Shown: positions 51,616 to 62,122, numbered from the stretch's first letter. The stretch: 64,000 nt of DNA from Ferdinandcohnia sp036965045 (GCF_036965045.1 NZ_JBALOV010000006.1:61247-125246); one strand, 5' to 3'. Notes: a model not told the origin generated them from the sequence alone. Numbers and translations: made by a program.

Positions 51616-52437
51616 TTAAGGGAAACGAGGGAATTGCTTAAAGTCCGGCTTACGCTTTTCTTTAAATGCGTCACGGCCTTCCTTCGCTTCATCTGTTGTG
51701 TAATAAAGAAGTGTAGCATCTCCAGCCATTTGTTGAAGACCTGCTAAGCCATCTGTATCAGCATTCATTGCTGCTTTTAAGAAACGAAGTGCTGTTGGGC
51801 TCATTGCAAGCATTTCTTCACACCACTTTATGGTTTCTTCTTCAAGCTGTTCTAGTGGAACAACTGTATTAACTAGTCCCATGTCTAATGCTTCTTGTGC
51901 ATTATATTGACGGCATAGGTACCAAATTTCACGTGCCTTTTTATGACCGATGATACGAGCAAGATATCCAGAACCATAACCTGCATCAAAACTTCCAACC
52001 TTTGGACCAGTTTGTCCAAAAATCGCATTATCTGCAGCAATTGTTAAGTCACAAACAACATGTAACACATGCCCGCCACCAATTGCATAGCCTGAAACCA
52101 TTGCAACAACCGGCTTTGGAATTACACGGATTAATCGTTGTAAATCAAGAACATTTAAACGTGGAATCTGGTCATCCCCCACATAGCCACCATGTCCTCT
52201 AACCTTTTGATCTCCACCCGAACAGAATGCTTCATCTCCTGCTCCAGCAAGAACGATTACCCCAATGTTTGAATCATCTCTTGCATATGCAAAAGCATCA
52301 ATCATTTCTGATACTGTTTTCGGAGTGAATGCGTTCCTTACATGCGGACGGTTAATGGTAATCTTTGCAATGCCATTATATGTTTCATATAAGATTTCAT
52401 CATACTTACGTTCTGCTACCCATTCAACTGCAGCCAT
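51616..52437 (-). CDS. menB: 1,4-Dihydroxy-2-naphthoyl-CoA synthase
   Basis: A 273-aa crotonase-family enzyme that closes the naphthoate ring. GGDQKVRG, SGYAIGGGHVLH (oxyanion hole) and FDAGYGSGYLAR (catalytic Asp/Tyr region) match MenB. The ATG follows AAGGAGGAC. It lies 42 bases after menH. Confidence 0.95.
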   Translation of the reverse strand: MAAVEWVAERKYDEILYETYNGIAKITINRPHVRNAFTPKTVSEMIDAFAYARDDSNIGVIVLAGAGDEAFCSGGDQKVRGHGGYVGDDQIPRLNVLDLQRLIRVIPKPVVAMVSGYAIGGGHVLHVVCDLTIAADNAIFGQTGPKVGSFDAGYGSGYLARIIGHKKAREIWYLCRQYNAQEALDMGLVNTVVPLEQLEEETIKWCEEMLAMSPTALRFLKAAMNADTDGLAGLQQMAGDATLLYYTTDEAKEGRDAFKEKRKPDFKQFPRFP

Positions 52438-52479
52438 TAGCTTGTCCTCCTTTTAAATATGTATGTGTATGTATATTGA

Positions 52480-53298
52480 TCAAGAAAAAAGTTGACCAAA
52501 AACAAACTCATTTACTATTTTACCAAAAATATCTGGTTGTTCCACATGAATTGCATGTCCCGCTTCTACTATTTTCTCTACTCTTGCATTTGGGATACTT
52601 GAAGCCATCTCTTCAGCAATTTTACAAAACTTCGGATCCAATTCTCCACAAAGTAATAGTGTCGGGAACTTGATCTCATCTAATCTATCCCAGTAAGAAG
52701 GTTGTGCACCTGTACCCATCCCTCTTAGACTATTTGCTAACCCGAAAGGTTTATTTTCAAAACGGTGATTGCGAATCTCTTGTTGCGTTTCTTCGGGGAG
52801 TGCCTTTTGTGAAGCAAATAGAGGCATGTTCTCCCAATACTCAACAAACTCATTTATACCCTCTTGTTCAATTCTTTTCGCAAGCAGTTCGTCTGATTGC
52901 CTACGGGAATGTCTTTCTTCTTTTGTTTGTAGCCCCGGTGAGCTACTTTCTAGAATAAGGCTGGCAACTCTTGTTGGATGAAGAATGGCTGTCACCAAAG
53001 CCACTCTTCCCCCCATTGAATAACCAGCAATATGTGCAATTGGAATTTCCAAAATATCTAATATATGAATGATGTCATTTGCGACTTTTTCAATTTGATA
53101 TCTTTCGTAGTCCTCAGGGCTGTCTGATTTCCCATGCCCAATCAAATCGATTAGAACACATTGGAATCGAGATTTAAGGTTATCGGTTACTTGATTCCAC
53201 GTTGTCAAACTCCCTGTAAAACCATGAAGGAATACAATCGGTATACCCACACCGACAACTTTTACGTGATAAGTAGTTCCTTTTGATGATATGAACAT
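52480..53298 (-). CDS. menH: 2-Succinyl-6-hydroxy-2,4-cyclohexadiene-1-carboxylate synthase
   Basis: A 272-aa alpha/beta hydrolase in the MenH position. HGFTGS forms the oxyanion hole, GYSMGGRVAL holds the nucleophile serine, and EAGHAIHVEQP the histidine. I use the ATG at 53298, nine bases after AAAGGA and one base after the menD stop. The preceding in-frame codons belong to the menD end. Confidence 0.9.
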   Translation of the reverse strand: MFISSKGTTYHVKVVGVGIPIVFLHGFTGSLTTWNQVTDNLKSRFQCVLIDLIGHGKSDSPEDYERYQIEKVANDIIHILDILEIPIAHIAGYSMGGRVALVTAILHPTRVASLILESSSPGLQTKEERHSRRQSDELLAKRIEQEGINEFVEYWENMPLFASQKALPEETQQEIRNHRFENKPFGLANSLRGMGTGAQPSYWDRLDEIKFPTLLLCGELDPKFCKIAEEMASSIPNARVEKIVEAGHAIHVEQPDIFGKIVNEFVFGQLFS

Positions 53299-53299
53299 T

Positions 53300-55048
53300 T
53301 TAATAGTTCCTTTTGAGTGTTTCTTCAATTTCCCGGGAAACATTATTCCACATTTTTCGATGGATCATGACATTCTCATGGCGGTCTGTTTTCACCTCAA
53401 CAACATGCAATCCTTTTTCTTCAAATGAAGTAATTATGGTTTTACGGAACTCAGTCCAATCCTTAATCGTAACAAATTTCCCGCCGTACATTTTTACAGC
53501 ATGTTCATAATTAAGGCCTATCGGAGTTCCAAAGAGCGTTTCGAAATGCTTTTCCTCTTGTGATTGAGGGAGAAAAGAAAAAATACCGCCCCCGTCATTA
53601 TTGATTAAAACAATCGTCATATTTAAATGATGATGCTTTGCCGCCAATAATCCATTCAAATCATGATAGAAAGATAGGTCACCAATGACTAGGACGGTGT
53701 GCTCATTTTGCGAACTAATACCCATTGCAGTTGAAACAAGCCCATCGATTCCGTTAGCACCGCGGTTTCCTAAAACATGTATTGACTTTTCATTATTCGT
53801 AAAGAAAGTATCAAGATCACGGATTGGCATGCTATTTCCGACAAATAAGGTTGAGCCCGCAGGGAGAATTTCTTGAAGTTCAGTAAATACCTTCCCCTCA
53901 AATAAGGTTTCTTCTTTATGTACTCTGTTAATATTCTCTTTTACAAGCTGATTTATGGTAATCCAATCGTTCACCCAACTAGAATCAATACGTTTCTCTG
54001 TTGTCCTAACAATCACTTTACAAAATTCAATTTCATCACAATACACCATATCGGTTGCTGATAAGGTTGGATCACGCCAACCCCCATCTCCATCAACAAC
54101 GATTTGTGTGGTGTCATTATTTTTTTGAACATATTGCAGAAGTGCCTTTGAAACAGGCATTGCTCCAAAGCGGATGATAATATCGGGTGAGTAGGTTTCT
54201 CTAAAACCTTCGTCCCGTAAAAAAGCATCGTATCCATCTAAAATATATTTTTTTGGATGCTCACCACTTCTTAATTGTGATAACGGATCAGCTAGAATTG
54301 GAAACTGTAGCGTTTCTGCTAGATTTGCGACTGCATGACCAAACTCTTCATCGTAATGTGAACCACAGACAATGATTCCTTTTTTCTTATTGCTAACTAA
54401 TTCACTAATTAGCTGAGCCTGCTCTTCGTTCATTTTCGGTTTTCCAACGACAACATTCACATTTTTCCGTTGATTCTCATTTGTTCCCCATAAGTTTTCC
54501 AGATTTAAATTTGGAACAAGTGGTTCACGGAAAGGAAAATTCAAATGGACTGGTCCTGCAGGTGCAGTTAATGCAGTTCCTGCCGCCCTTCCTGCCATTG
54601 TTCGAACATAAGATAGCATTTGGTCTGACTCTTCTGGAAGCGCCATTTCTACAAACCATTTCGCATGATTTCCATATAGCTGGTTTTGATTAATAGCTTG
54701 TGGTGCTCCTACATCCCGTAATTCATGTGGTCGATCGGCTGTCAGCACAATGAGGGGCACCCTTGAATAATAGGCCTCCACTATTGCTGGAAAATAATTT
54801 GCTGCAGCTGTACCAGATGTACATAGAATCGCTACAGGTTTCTTGGTTGCTTTAGCCACTCCAAGCGCATAAAACGCTGACGAACGTTCATCAATGTTGA
54901 TTGTTACGTTCATGTCAGGGTGTTCAGCCATTAAAATGGCCATTGGGGTGGAGCGTGAACCAGGGCTTACAATAGCCTCTGTAACTCCTACTCTTACTAA
55001 TTCATCAACGAATGATGCAACATACCGAGTTAATGCTTGATTATTCAT
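53300..55048 (-). CDS. menD: SEPHCHC synthase (MenD)
   Basis: A 582-aa thiamin-diphosphate enzyme joining isochorismate and 2-oxoglutarate. The N-terminal VSPGSRSTP with the activating region, and the cofactor-binding stretch GDLSFYHDLNGLL...NNDGGGIFSFLP, match MenD. It overlaps menF by eight bases, and menH follows one base later. Confidence 0.95.
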   Translation of the reverse strand: MNNQALTRYVASFVDELVRVGVTEAIVSPGSRSTPMAILMAEHPDMNVTINIDERSSAFYALGVAKATKKPVAILCTSGTAAANYFPAIVEAYYSRVPLIVLTADRPHELRDVGAPQAINQNQLYGNHAKWFVEMALPEESDQMLSYVRTMAGRAAGTALTAPAGPVHLNFPFREPLVPNLNLENLWGTNENQRKNVNVVVGKPKMNEEQAQLISELVSNKKKGIIVCGSHYDEEFGHAVANLAETLQFPILADPLSQLRSGEHPKKYILDGYDAFLRDEGFRETYSPDIIIRFGAMPVSKALLQYVQKNNDTTQIVVDGDGGWRDPTLSATDMVYCDEIEFCKVIVRTTEKRIDSSWVNDWITINQLVKENINRVHKEETLFEGKVFTELQEILPAGSTLFVGNSMPIRDLDTFFTNNEKSIHVLGNRGANGIDGLVSTAMGISSQNEHTVLVIGDLSFYHDLNGLLAAKHHHLNMTIVLINNDGGGIFSFLPQSQEEKHFETLFGTPIGLNYEHAVKMYGGKFVTIKDWTEFRKTIITSFEEKGLHVVEVKTDRHENVMIHRKMWNNVSREIEETLKRNY

Positions 55049-56444
55049 TGTCGAATCCTCCTAATGCGGACAGCATTGGTCTAAACTTAATCATGGTCTC
55101 TGTGTATTCACTTTCAGGTTCGGAATCACCTACAATTCCACAACCAGCAAATAAGGATGCATTTTTGTCATTGAGTAAACCAGAGCGAATGGCAACGGCA
55201 AATTCCCCGTTATCGTTCGTATCTAACCAACCTACAGGACTTCCGTACCAACCGCGGTCAAGAATTTCAAGCTCTCGAATAATTTCAAAGGCTTTTTGTT
55301 TAGGCTGACCTCCAAGGGCAGGTGTTGGGTGTAATCGATTCACAACCGTTAGCAATGACACACCCTCTTTTCCAACACCCTTAACAGGTGTGTATAAATG
55401 CTGGATATCTCGCATTTTTAAAATACCTGGTTGTGTAGGTGAAGTGATGCTTGTGCAAGATTCTTTCATTGCATTTTTAATCATTTGAACGACTACATCA
55501 TGTTCGTGTAAGTTTTTCGGATCACTTAATAACTCATTTGCTAATTGCTCGTCCTCAGAAGGGGTCTTTCCGCGGCGAATGGAACCAGCAAGGCAAGTAG
55601 TTAAGAATTCGTCTCCCTTTTTCTTTATAAGCCTTTCAGGGGATGCACCGATAAAGCATGAATTTTGATATTCAATTGCAAATAAATAACTCATCGGTTG
55701 CTCTTCTTTCAGACGCGCCAATACAGCGTCTGCTTCAATTGGATCATCAAAATGCAATTGAATTTCTCTTGCTAATACAACCTTCTCAACTTCACCGGAC
55801 TTTACCTTTTCGGTTGCATTTCGAACAGAGTCCATCCACTCCTGAGGTTGCACCTCTTCTTTCGTAAACGAGGTGATCTTTTGATATGTATGGTTTGCCG
55901 CCTTCAGGAACTCTTCCAATTGCTCCAATTGAGACTCAACGAAAGATGTACAACCCGTAGGTTCACAAATAATATTTATTGTTAAAAAGGTCCTTCCCTT
56001 ATAAGAAGAAAGCATGATCTCAGGCAAGACAAATTTAGCATCATCAAAATGATCCCACAGCTCTGTCCTCTTTTTTAATGGATCAAATGAGAATCCTCCC
56101 ATTAAAAGAGGACCAGTAGAATATGGCGCAAAGTCATCAAAAATAACGGAATGTTGAACGAGTCTTTTCCACTGCTTTTCAATGGCTCCAAACCGTTCGG
56201 TAGACTCGTTATCACTAATTGTATAGGCTTCCCCAAGTCCAACTAGAACTGTATCATTTGTAGGATTTGACCAGAAACAACGCGTTTCAAAAGGCTGCTT
56301 ATTTCCAGCAGAAAAGAACAATAGGGGGTCTATGTTCTTGATTTCTTTTACCTGACTTATAAGCACAGGAATAGAAAGCTCCTTTGAAAGGTTTATTCCT
56401 TTCACAATATAATCATTCAATCCTTTTTGGTGTAACATGACCAA
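55041..56444 (-). CDS. menF: Isochorismate synthase MenF
   Basis: A 467-aa chorismate-using enzyme, the entry step of the pathway. The C-terminal half holds FIGASPERLI, LAGSIRRG, HPTPALGG and the final GIVGDSEPESEYTET motif. The start is probably TTG at 56444, seven bases after GGGGGG, with the ATG two codons later as an alternative. It is the first gene of menFDHBEC and divergent from menA. Confidence 0.93.
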   Translation of the reverse strand: MVMLHQKGLNDYIVKGINLSKELSIPVLISQVKEIKNIDPLLFFSAGNKQPFETRCFWSNPTNDTVLVGLGEAYTISDNESTERFGAIEKQWKRLVQHSVIFDDFAPYSTGPLLMGGFSFDPLKKRTELWDHFDDAKFVLPEIMLSSYKGRTFLTINIICEPTGCTSFVESQLEQLEEFLKAANHTYQKITSFTKEEVQPQEWMDSVRNATEKVKSGEVEKVVLAREIQLHFDDPIEADAVLARLKEEQPMSYLFAIEYQNSCFIGASPERLIKKKGDEFLTTCLAGSIRRGKTPSEDEQLANELLSDPKNLHEHDVVVQMIKNAMKESCTSITSPTQPGILKMRDIQHLYTPVKGVGKEGVSLLTVVNRLHPTPALGGQPKQKAFEIIRELEILDRGWYGSPVGWLDTNDNGEFAVAIRSGLLNDKNASLFAGCGIVGDSEPESEYTETMIKFRPMLSALGGFDNE

Positions 56445-56806
56445 CTTTTATCCCCCCGAAATGTATTTCATTATAATTTTATGTAGACTTTTAGACGTTG
56501 ACTATAGTATATCATTAACCATAAATGAATCCTTGATAAACGTGTTGTATTATTTTTGTATAATTATTAGTAAAAACAATATACCTCACTATGAATAATA
56601 GTCAACAAACTTGATTCTACCATACCTACCCATACACTGACCACTTACTTCCTATTATTATGTTTTTAGAGATATGTTAGTGTGGAGATAAAATCAGCGA
56701 AAGAATGAATATGACTTTTTTACTACATTAAACCATTGACAGTATTTGTCCAATTCACTAAACTGAACTGTGGATATACATGACTTGACATGAGAGGAGA
56801 AGTCTA
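56445..56806. other. Divergent intergenic region menF / menA
   Basis: This 362-base gap holds the menA promoter (56737-56765). An AT-rich segment near 56460-56520 probably carries the menF promoter, but no clear -35/-10 pair was found. No reading frame or structured leader is evident. Confidence 0.5.
56737..56765 (+). promoter_or_regulatory. SigA promoter of menA
   Basis: TTGACA and TAAACT are separated by exactly 17 bases, about 40 bases before the menA start. Confidence 0.7.
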
Positions 56807-57742
56807 ATGCATACAGAACTTCAGTCAAATCAGAAGCTATCTAAAAAGCCTTCAAATGGGTTTCAAGTATGGTGGAGACTTATGCGTCCACATACACTTA
56901 CTGCCTCGTTTGTTCCAGTTATCCTAGGAACAGTTCTTGCACTTTCAGATACATCTATAAACATGGCACTTTTCTTAACAATGTTACTTGCTTGTCTTCT
57001 CATTCAAGCAGCAACTAATATGATTAATGAGTATTTTGATTACAAACGCGGTCTTGATACTGCTGAATCAGTCGGTATTGGTGGTACAATTGTTAGAGAT
57101 GGAGTAAAGCCAAAAGTGATCCTAAACTTGGCATTTGCCTTTATGGGATTTGCTACACTTTTAGGTGTTTATATTTGTATGAATAGTAGCTGGTGGTTAG
57201 CATTAGTGGGGACTATTTGTATGTCTGTTGGTTATCTATATACAGGCGGCCCGTTCCCTATTTCATCGACACCTTTTGGAGAGCTTGCAGCTGGTTTCTT
57301 TATGGGTATGATAATTATTTTAATATCGTTTTTCATCCAAACGGGTACTGTTACTTCAACAAGTATTTTAATTTCAATTCCTATTATGATCCTTGTTGGT
57401 GCCATTAATATGTCAAACAATATTCGTGATTTGGATGGCGACAAAAAGAACGGACGTCGCACTTTACCTATTTTATTGGGAAGAGAAAATGCGATAAAGT
57501 TCCTAGCTGTATTATTTGTTATTTCCTATGTTTGGATTATTGCTTTGGCATTTATGGGAATAGCATCTTGGTGGAGCCTACTTGTATTGGTGAGTGTTCC
57601 TAAAGCTGTGCAAGCGATTATTGGATTTATTGGTAAATCAGAGCCAATTCAAATGATGCCGGCTATGAAAGCAACCGCCCAAACAAATACGTTTTTTGGT
57701 TTCCTATTATCAATTGGAATTTTTATCGGTTACTTCTTTTAA
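56807..57742 (+). CDS. menA: 1,4-Dihydroxy-2-naphthoate polyprenyltransferase
   Basis: A 311-aa UbiA-family membrane enzyme attaching the prenyl tail to DHNA. The two Asp-rich motifs are NMINEYFDYKRGLD (near 70) and NNIRDLDGDKKNGRRTLP (near 203). About eight to nine helices. The ATG follows AGAGGAGA. In B. subtilis menA is, as I recall, not linked to the men operon, while here it is divergent from it. Confidence 0.93.
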   Translation: MHTELQSNQKLSKKPSNGFQVWWRLMRPHTLTASFVPVILGTVLALSDTSINMALFLTMLLACLLIQAATNMINEYFDYKRGLDTAESVGIGGTIVRDGVKPKVILNLAFAFMGFATLLGVYICMNSSWWLALVGTICMSVGYLYTGGPFPISSTPFGELAAGFFMGMIIILISFFIQTGTVTSTSILISIPIMILVGAINMSNNIRDLDGDKKNGRRTLPILLGRENAIKFLAVLFVISYVWIIALAFMGIASWWSLLVLVSVPKAVQAIIGFIGKSEPIQMMPAMKATAQTNTFFGFLLSIGIFIGYFF

Positions 57743-57772
57743 AAACACGATTTTCGGTCGTGTTTTTTTTTT
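57741..57772 (+). terminator. Terminator after menA
   Basis: AAACACGA pairs with TCGTGTTT around a short loop, followed by a long T-run. Confidence 0.85.
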
Positions 57773-57878
57773 GCTTTCTTTCATATACAAGCACTTTTTT
57801 ACATTTATGATTTTCGAGTTTATGTAAATAATACATAACAAGATTCGTTACGAATTCATTATGGAAGGAGTGCTTTTA

Positions 57879-58634
57879 ATGTTATCAAATGAGCAATTAT
57901 CAACCTTCCGTTCACAGTTGATAAACGCAAAAAAAGAGGTCGAAGAACAATTAACGGATAGCGATCATTTTGATTTAGAACGCGGTCATTTCCATGGATC
58001 GGTTGGGGAACTCTCTTCTTACGATAACCATCCGGGGGATGAGGGAACTGAACTATATGAACGCGAAAAGGACGTTGCACTTAATGAGCACATTGAAAAA
58101 GAGCTAAAAGACATTGACCATGCACTACAAGCGATTGATGAAGGTAGATATGGAAAGTGCGAAAAATGCGGTAAAGACATACCACTAGATCGTCTAGATG
58201 CGATTCCAACAACTACTTATTGTGTAGAACACAGTCCTACTCAGGTTGTTTCTCATAATCGACCTATTGAAGAGGGCGTATTAATGCCACCATTTGGAAA
58301 GTTCGTTTATGAGGAAGATAATATCGCATATGATGCTGAAGATTCCTGGCAGGATGTGGCAAGGTATGGTACATCGGAATCTCCTTCAGACCTGGCAGAC
58401 CCTGTTGATAGCTATAATGAAGTGTTTGTTGAATCAGATGAGAATGTGGGCTATGTTGAGGATTATGAGAACTTTGTTGCAACAGATATTGAAGGAAAAG
58501 AAATTATCATCTATCCAAATAACCAACATGAACGATATGAGGAAGTACTAGATGAAGAAGGAATAATGACAATGTTCGGCGACCTTCCCCCATATGAAAA
58601 AGAACCTTATACACAGGACGAAGCCGAGGATTAA
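57879..58634 (+). CDS. yteA: YteA, DksA/TraR-type zinc-finger protein
   Basis: A 251-aa acidic protein. The N-terminal region is helical (QLSTFRSQLINAKKEVEEQL), with EREKDVALNEHIEKELKDID before the zinc finger CEKCGKDIP...YCVEH near residues 95-125, where the last ligand pair is Cys and His. A long acidic C-terminus follows. This matches YteA (YocK/YlyA group), which in B. subtilis influences sporulation-stage transcription. The ATG at 57879 follows GAAGGAG. Confidence 0.88.
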   Translation: MLSNEQLSTFRSQLINAKKEVEEQLTDSDHFDLERGHFHGSVGELSSYDNHPGDEGTELYEREKDVALNEHIEKELKDIDHALQAIDEGRYGKCEKCGKDIPLDRLDAIPTTTYCVEHSPTQVVSHNRPIEEGVLMPPFGKFVYEEDNIAYDAEDSWQDVARYGTSESPSDLADPVDSYNEVFVESDENVGYVEDYENFVATDIEGKEIIIYPNNQHERYEEVLDEEGIMTMFGDLPPYEKEPYTQDEAED

Positions 58635-58639
58635 ATTTG

Positions 58640-58672
58640 AAAGCAGTGGAATTGTTTTTCCACTGCTTTCTT
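58640..58672. terminator. Bidirectional terminator yteA / acylase
   Basis: GAAAGCAGTGGAA pairs with TTCCACTGCTTTC around a short T-rich loop between converging genes. Confidence 0.75.
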
Positions 58673-58673
58673 G

Positions 58674-61085
58674 TTACTCGGCGGGCTGTAAAACAAGTGT
58701 ATTGCTGTTCAGCTTATATTTTTCTTTATCGGTATAGGTAATATGGTAATTCCCTGTTGTCCAATCAGAAATTTGGTTATGATAAAAAGGACTTAAAACA
58801 TGGCCAGATTGACCTGGACCAACGACATTATAGCTTTCCGTCATATTTGATAAATCAATGACTGATCTCCATGCCGCTCCGTGAGTAATTGCCCCTGATT
58901 GATGATTAAAGCTTGCAGCTGCAACAGTTATCCCACTTCCACCCATAGATACAGGTTTATTATTGTTAAATAGATAATTTAATGGTGATATGGCAGATAA
59001 TGGATGATTAAACGGCACCTGATGAAATTCACCCCAGGACCATTTACTTGGGTCCTCACCTTGCTTTTGGGTAGCAAAATTGACAGCTCTTTTAAAAGAT
59101 TCAAGCGTTACCTTCTCTAGACCGCCTGCCTCCGATAACCATATCCCTTCATGTCCATTTTTTGCTTTTCGAATCATTTGGTCAACAATTTGAGATTTTC
59201 CTTCGAACAAGTTATCAATTTCTCTAGGAATGGAATCCTCAAACAGTGTATTTGCAAAATCCTCCATCCATTTATGAAAGACTAGGGGCTCTCCATCTTC
59301 AATTCGGTCCACAAAATCCCACTCTTTAAACTCTTCTATCACTTTTTTATCAATATCTCTAAGCTGATCTTCACTGTTAGATAACAGATCAATGAAAATC
59401 GGTACAAACTCCTCCGCTTGCAGATTATATTGATCAAATTGAAGCAGGAGCATATCATTAACCGTTAACACATCCTTGCTGGATAATACATCTCTAATGC
59501 GTTGCTGGCGATATGGCTGAGCCCACGTACTTGTTAGATGATACGGATAGTCATCCGGTGCAATTTTATTATTTGCAGTGGAAATAAATCCTTCCTCCGG
59601 ATTCACAATGGTCGGCAATTCATTCCAAGGAATATACCCTTCCCATTCGTATTCATCTGTCCATCCTGGAACTGGAACAGAACTATCTCCATTTTTCCTG
59701 ATTGGGATTAACCCATTTGCCCGATAGGCTATTGTGCCATCAGTAGCTGCAAAAACAAAGTTTTGAGCCGGTGTATGGAAGTATGTAAGAGCTTCTTTAA
59801 ACTCCTCCCAATTTTTCGCCTTGTTAAACATTAATACAGCTTCAAGCTCAGTCGAAGCATCAAGTGCTGTCCATCTTAATGCTAAAGCTGTTTCCTCCTT
59901 ATGGTCATGAGTAAACTCAGAAATAATTGGACCATGCCTTGTAACCTGAACCTGATATGGGATTGTTTCCCCATCCTTCACCTTTACAGGCTCATCAATG
60001 ATGGTCGCTTCCTCCCATTTCCCCATATACTCGAACTGGTTAGGATTATCCGGATTCCTTCTTTCAATATATAGGTCCTGGACATCCGGCCCCACATTTG
60101 TAACTCCCCAGGCAATATGTTCATTCCGGCCTAATATGATTCCTGGGACACCAGCAAAAATTACACCACTAACATTGACTTCATTATTTTGTAAATGAGT
60201 TTCATACCAAATCGAAGGTGTTGCCAATGCTAGATGTGGATCATCTGCTAGGATGGGCATGCCTGATTTTGACTTCTTGTCACTAATTACCCAATTATTA
60301 CTCCCATTAAACTCATTTGGAAACGGAGCAGTTGCGATACTTTTTGAAATATCAATTGGACGATCTTTCATGGCTTGTATGACGGTTGCACCATCTACAG
60401 GATATGTAGGGAATAATTCTAGTAATTTCTCCTCTGACACATGCTGTGCCATATAATAACGAAAGGCTTGCCCCTTATAATGTCCTCCTAAATCATAAGC
60501 CATATATTTTCCTATCGTAAGAGAATCAACTGGACTCCATTCAGAAGGCTTATATCCTGCAAGTGTGAACTCAACAGGTAATGTATTCTTCTCATTTGCT
60601 TCCTTTATAAAGGCATTTACTCCATCAGCATATGACTGAAGAACTGACTTAGCATCTTCTGAATATCCTTCATAAGATACTTCAGCTGCCCTTCTTAAGC
60701 CAAGAGTTCGAAAATATTTATCTTGAGCAACAAGAGAAGCACCAATGACCTCACTTAACTCTCCTGAAGCCTGTCTTCTGCTTAAATCCATCTGAAATAA
60801 ACGATCCTGTGCCGTAACATAGCCTTGAGCGAAAAACAAATCATGCGTATTTTTTGCAACGATATGCGGGACCCCATTTTGATCACGGGTGACTTCAACC
60901 TCATTGGTAAGGCCCTCAACAGAAATCGTTCCTTCTACCAGCGGTAAACTTTTTCTCAAAAATAAATAGCTGGCAACAACACTTGCTATCAGAAGGAGTA
61001 TAATCACTATTCCTGTAAATAAAACAGCTCTCCAACGTTTCTTCCTAGGCCATAATCGTCTTTTTACTACGACTTCCGAACTCAT
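58674..61085 (-). CDS. Penicillin-acylase family Ntn hydrolase
   Basis: An 803-aa protein of the penicillin amidase family (S45). An N-terminal membrane anchor (VLFTGIVIILLLIASVVASYLF) follows basic residues, so the enzyme faces outward. The nucleophile is the serine in GSNNW near residue 262, where autocleavage would free the beta chain; later RNPDNPNQFEY and the oxyanion NNK regions fit. The ATG at 61085 follows GAAGGGGGA. Family members hydrolyse acyl-homoserine lactones, beta-lactams or acyl amides; the substrate here is unknown. Confidence 0.9.
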   Translation of the reverse strand: MSSEVVVKRRLWPRKKRWRAVLFTGIVIILLLIASVVASYLFLRKSLPLVEGTISVEGLTNEVEVTRDQNGVPHIVAKNTHDLFFAQGYVTAQDRLFQMDLSRRQASGELSEVIGASLVAQDKYFRTLGLRRAAEVSYEGYSEDAKSVLQSYADGVNAFIKEANEKNTLPVEFTLAGYKPSEWSPVDSLTIGKYMAYDLGGHYKGQAFRYYMAQHVSEEKLLELFPTYPVDGATVIQAMKDRPIDISKSIATAPFPNEFNGSNNWVISDKKSKSGMPILADDPHLALATPSIWYETHLQNNEVNVSGVIFAGVPGIILGRNEHIAWGVTNVGPDVQDLYIERRNPDNPNQFEYMGKWEEATIIDEPVKVKDGETIPYQVQVTRHGPIISEFTHDHKEETALALRWTALDASTELEAVLMFNKAKNWEEFKEALTYFHTPAQNFVFAATDGTIAYRANGLIPIRKNGDSSVPVPGWTDEYEWEGYIPWNELPTIVNPEEGFISTANNKIAPDDYPYHLTSTWAQPYRQQRIRDVLSSKDVLTVNDMLLLQFDQYNLQAEEFVPIFIDLLSNSEDQLRDIDKKVIEEFKEWDFVDRIEDGEPLVFHKWMEDFANTLFEDSIPREIDNLFEGKSQIVDQMIRKAKNGHEGIWLSEAGGLEKVTLESFKRAVNFATQKQGEDPSKWSWGEFHQVPFNHPLSAISPLNYLFNNNKPVSMGGSGITVAAASFNHQSGAITHGAAWRSVIDLSNMTESYNVVGPGQSGHVLSPFYHNQISDWTTGNYHITYTDKEKYKLNSNTLVLQPAE

Positions 61086-61272
61086 AAAATCCCCCTTCAA
61101 ATATATTATTTCAAGAAAATTCTAAATACATTATAGTATTCCTACTAAATTTTGTCATTTAGATTTTGTGGTAGAGTTAACATTTTTTACATTCTCGAAG
61201 CATTATTAATTGGAAGATACTAAAAAATGATGAATTATTTCTTTATCTATATTTATGGAAAGGAAGAAGGAA

Positions 61273-62067
61273 ATGAACGCACATGAAATTGAGTATAAAC
61301 TATATGGTGACGATATGCAGTTTGTTGAGATCGAATTAGACCCCAGTGAAAGTGTCATTGCGGAAGCAGGTGCCATGATGATGATGGAGGACGGCATATC
61401 GATGGAAACGATATTTGGAGATGGTTCAGGCTCTGCGGGGGGAGGTCTTCTAGGGAAACTAATTGGAGCGGGAAAAAGGGTTCTAACCGGAGAAAGTCTT
61501 TTTATGACAGTCTTTACAAATAGCAAGATGGGTAAAAAACATGTTTCCTTTGCTGCACCATATCCCGGTAAGATCATTCCTGTTGATTTAAGCATGCTAG
61601 ATGGTAAAGTAATCTGTCAAAAGGATTCCTTTTTATGTGCAGCAAAAGGAGTTTCAGTTGGTATAGATTTTCAACGAAAATTAGGTACTGGCTTTTTTGG
61701 TGGAGAAGGCTTCATCATGCAGAAATTAGAAGGAGATGGTTTAGCATTTTTACATGCAGGCGGTACGATACATAAGAAGGTGCTTCAACCTGGTGAGATC
61801 CTAAGAATTGATACAGGATGTCTTGTCGGAATGACGAGAGATGTTGATTATAACATTGAGTATGTAGGAAAAATTAAAACAGCATTTTTTGGTGGTGAAG
61901 GTTTATTCTACGCGACGGTTAGAGGCCCTGGAACGGTTTGGGTACAGTCCCTACCATTTAGTCGTCTTGCTGACCGAATCTTCGCAAGTGCGCCAAAGAA
62001 TGGTGGTAGTGCCGGTGAAGGGAGCATTTTAGGAGGACTTGGTAATTTTCTCAATGGAGATGATTAA
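61273..62067 (+). CDS. AIM24-like protein (TIGR00266 family)
   Basis: A 264-aa protein of the AIM24/TIGR00266 beta-helix family, with the start IEYKLYGDDMQFVEIELDPSESVIAEAGAMM and glycine-rich repeats (GSAGGGLLGKLIGAGKRV; FFGGEGFIMQKLEGDG; FFGGEGLFYATVRG). The ATG at 61273 follows AAGGAAGAAGGAA. Function is not established in bacteria; membrane-associated roles are suggested for the family. Confidence 0.87.
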   Translation: MNAHEIEYKLYGDDMQFVEIELDPSESVIAEAGAMMMMEDGISMETIFGDGSGSAGGGLLGKLIGAGKRVLTGESLFMTVFTNSKMGKKHVSFAAPYPGKIIPVDLSMLDGKVICQKDSFLCAAKGVSVGIDFQRKLGTGFFGGEGFIMQKLEGDGLAFLHAGGTIHKKVLQPGEILRIDTGCLVGMTRDVDYNIEYVGKIKTAFFGGEGLFYATVRGPGTVWVQSLPFSRLADRIFASAPKNGGSAGEGSILGGLGNFLNGDD

Positions 62068-62122
62068 TCCTAAGAATATTTAAAGGGAGAACTGGGAGGA
62101 TAAGTAATGGAGGTGTGGAAAC

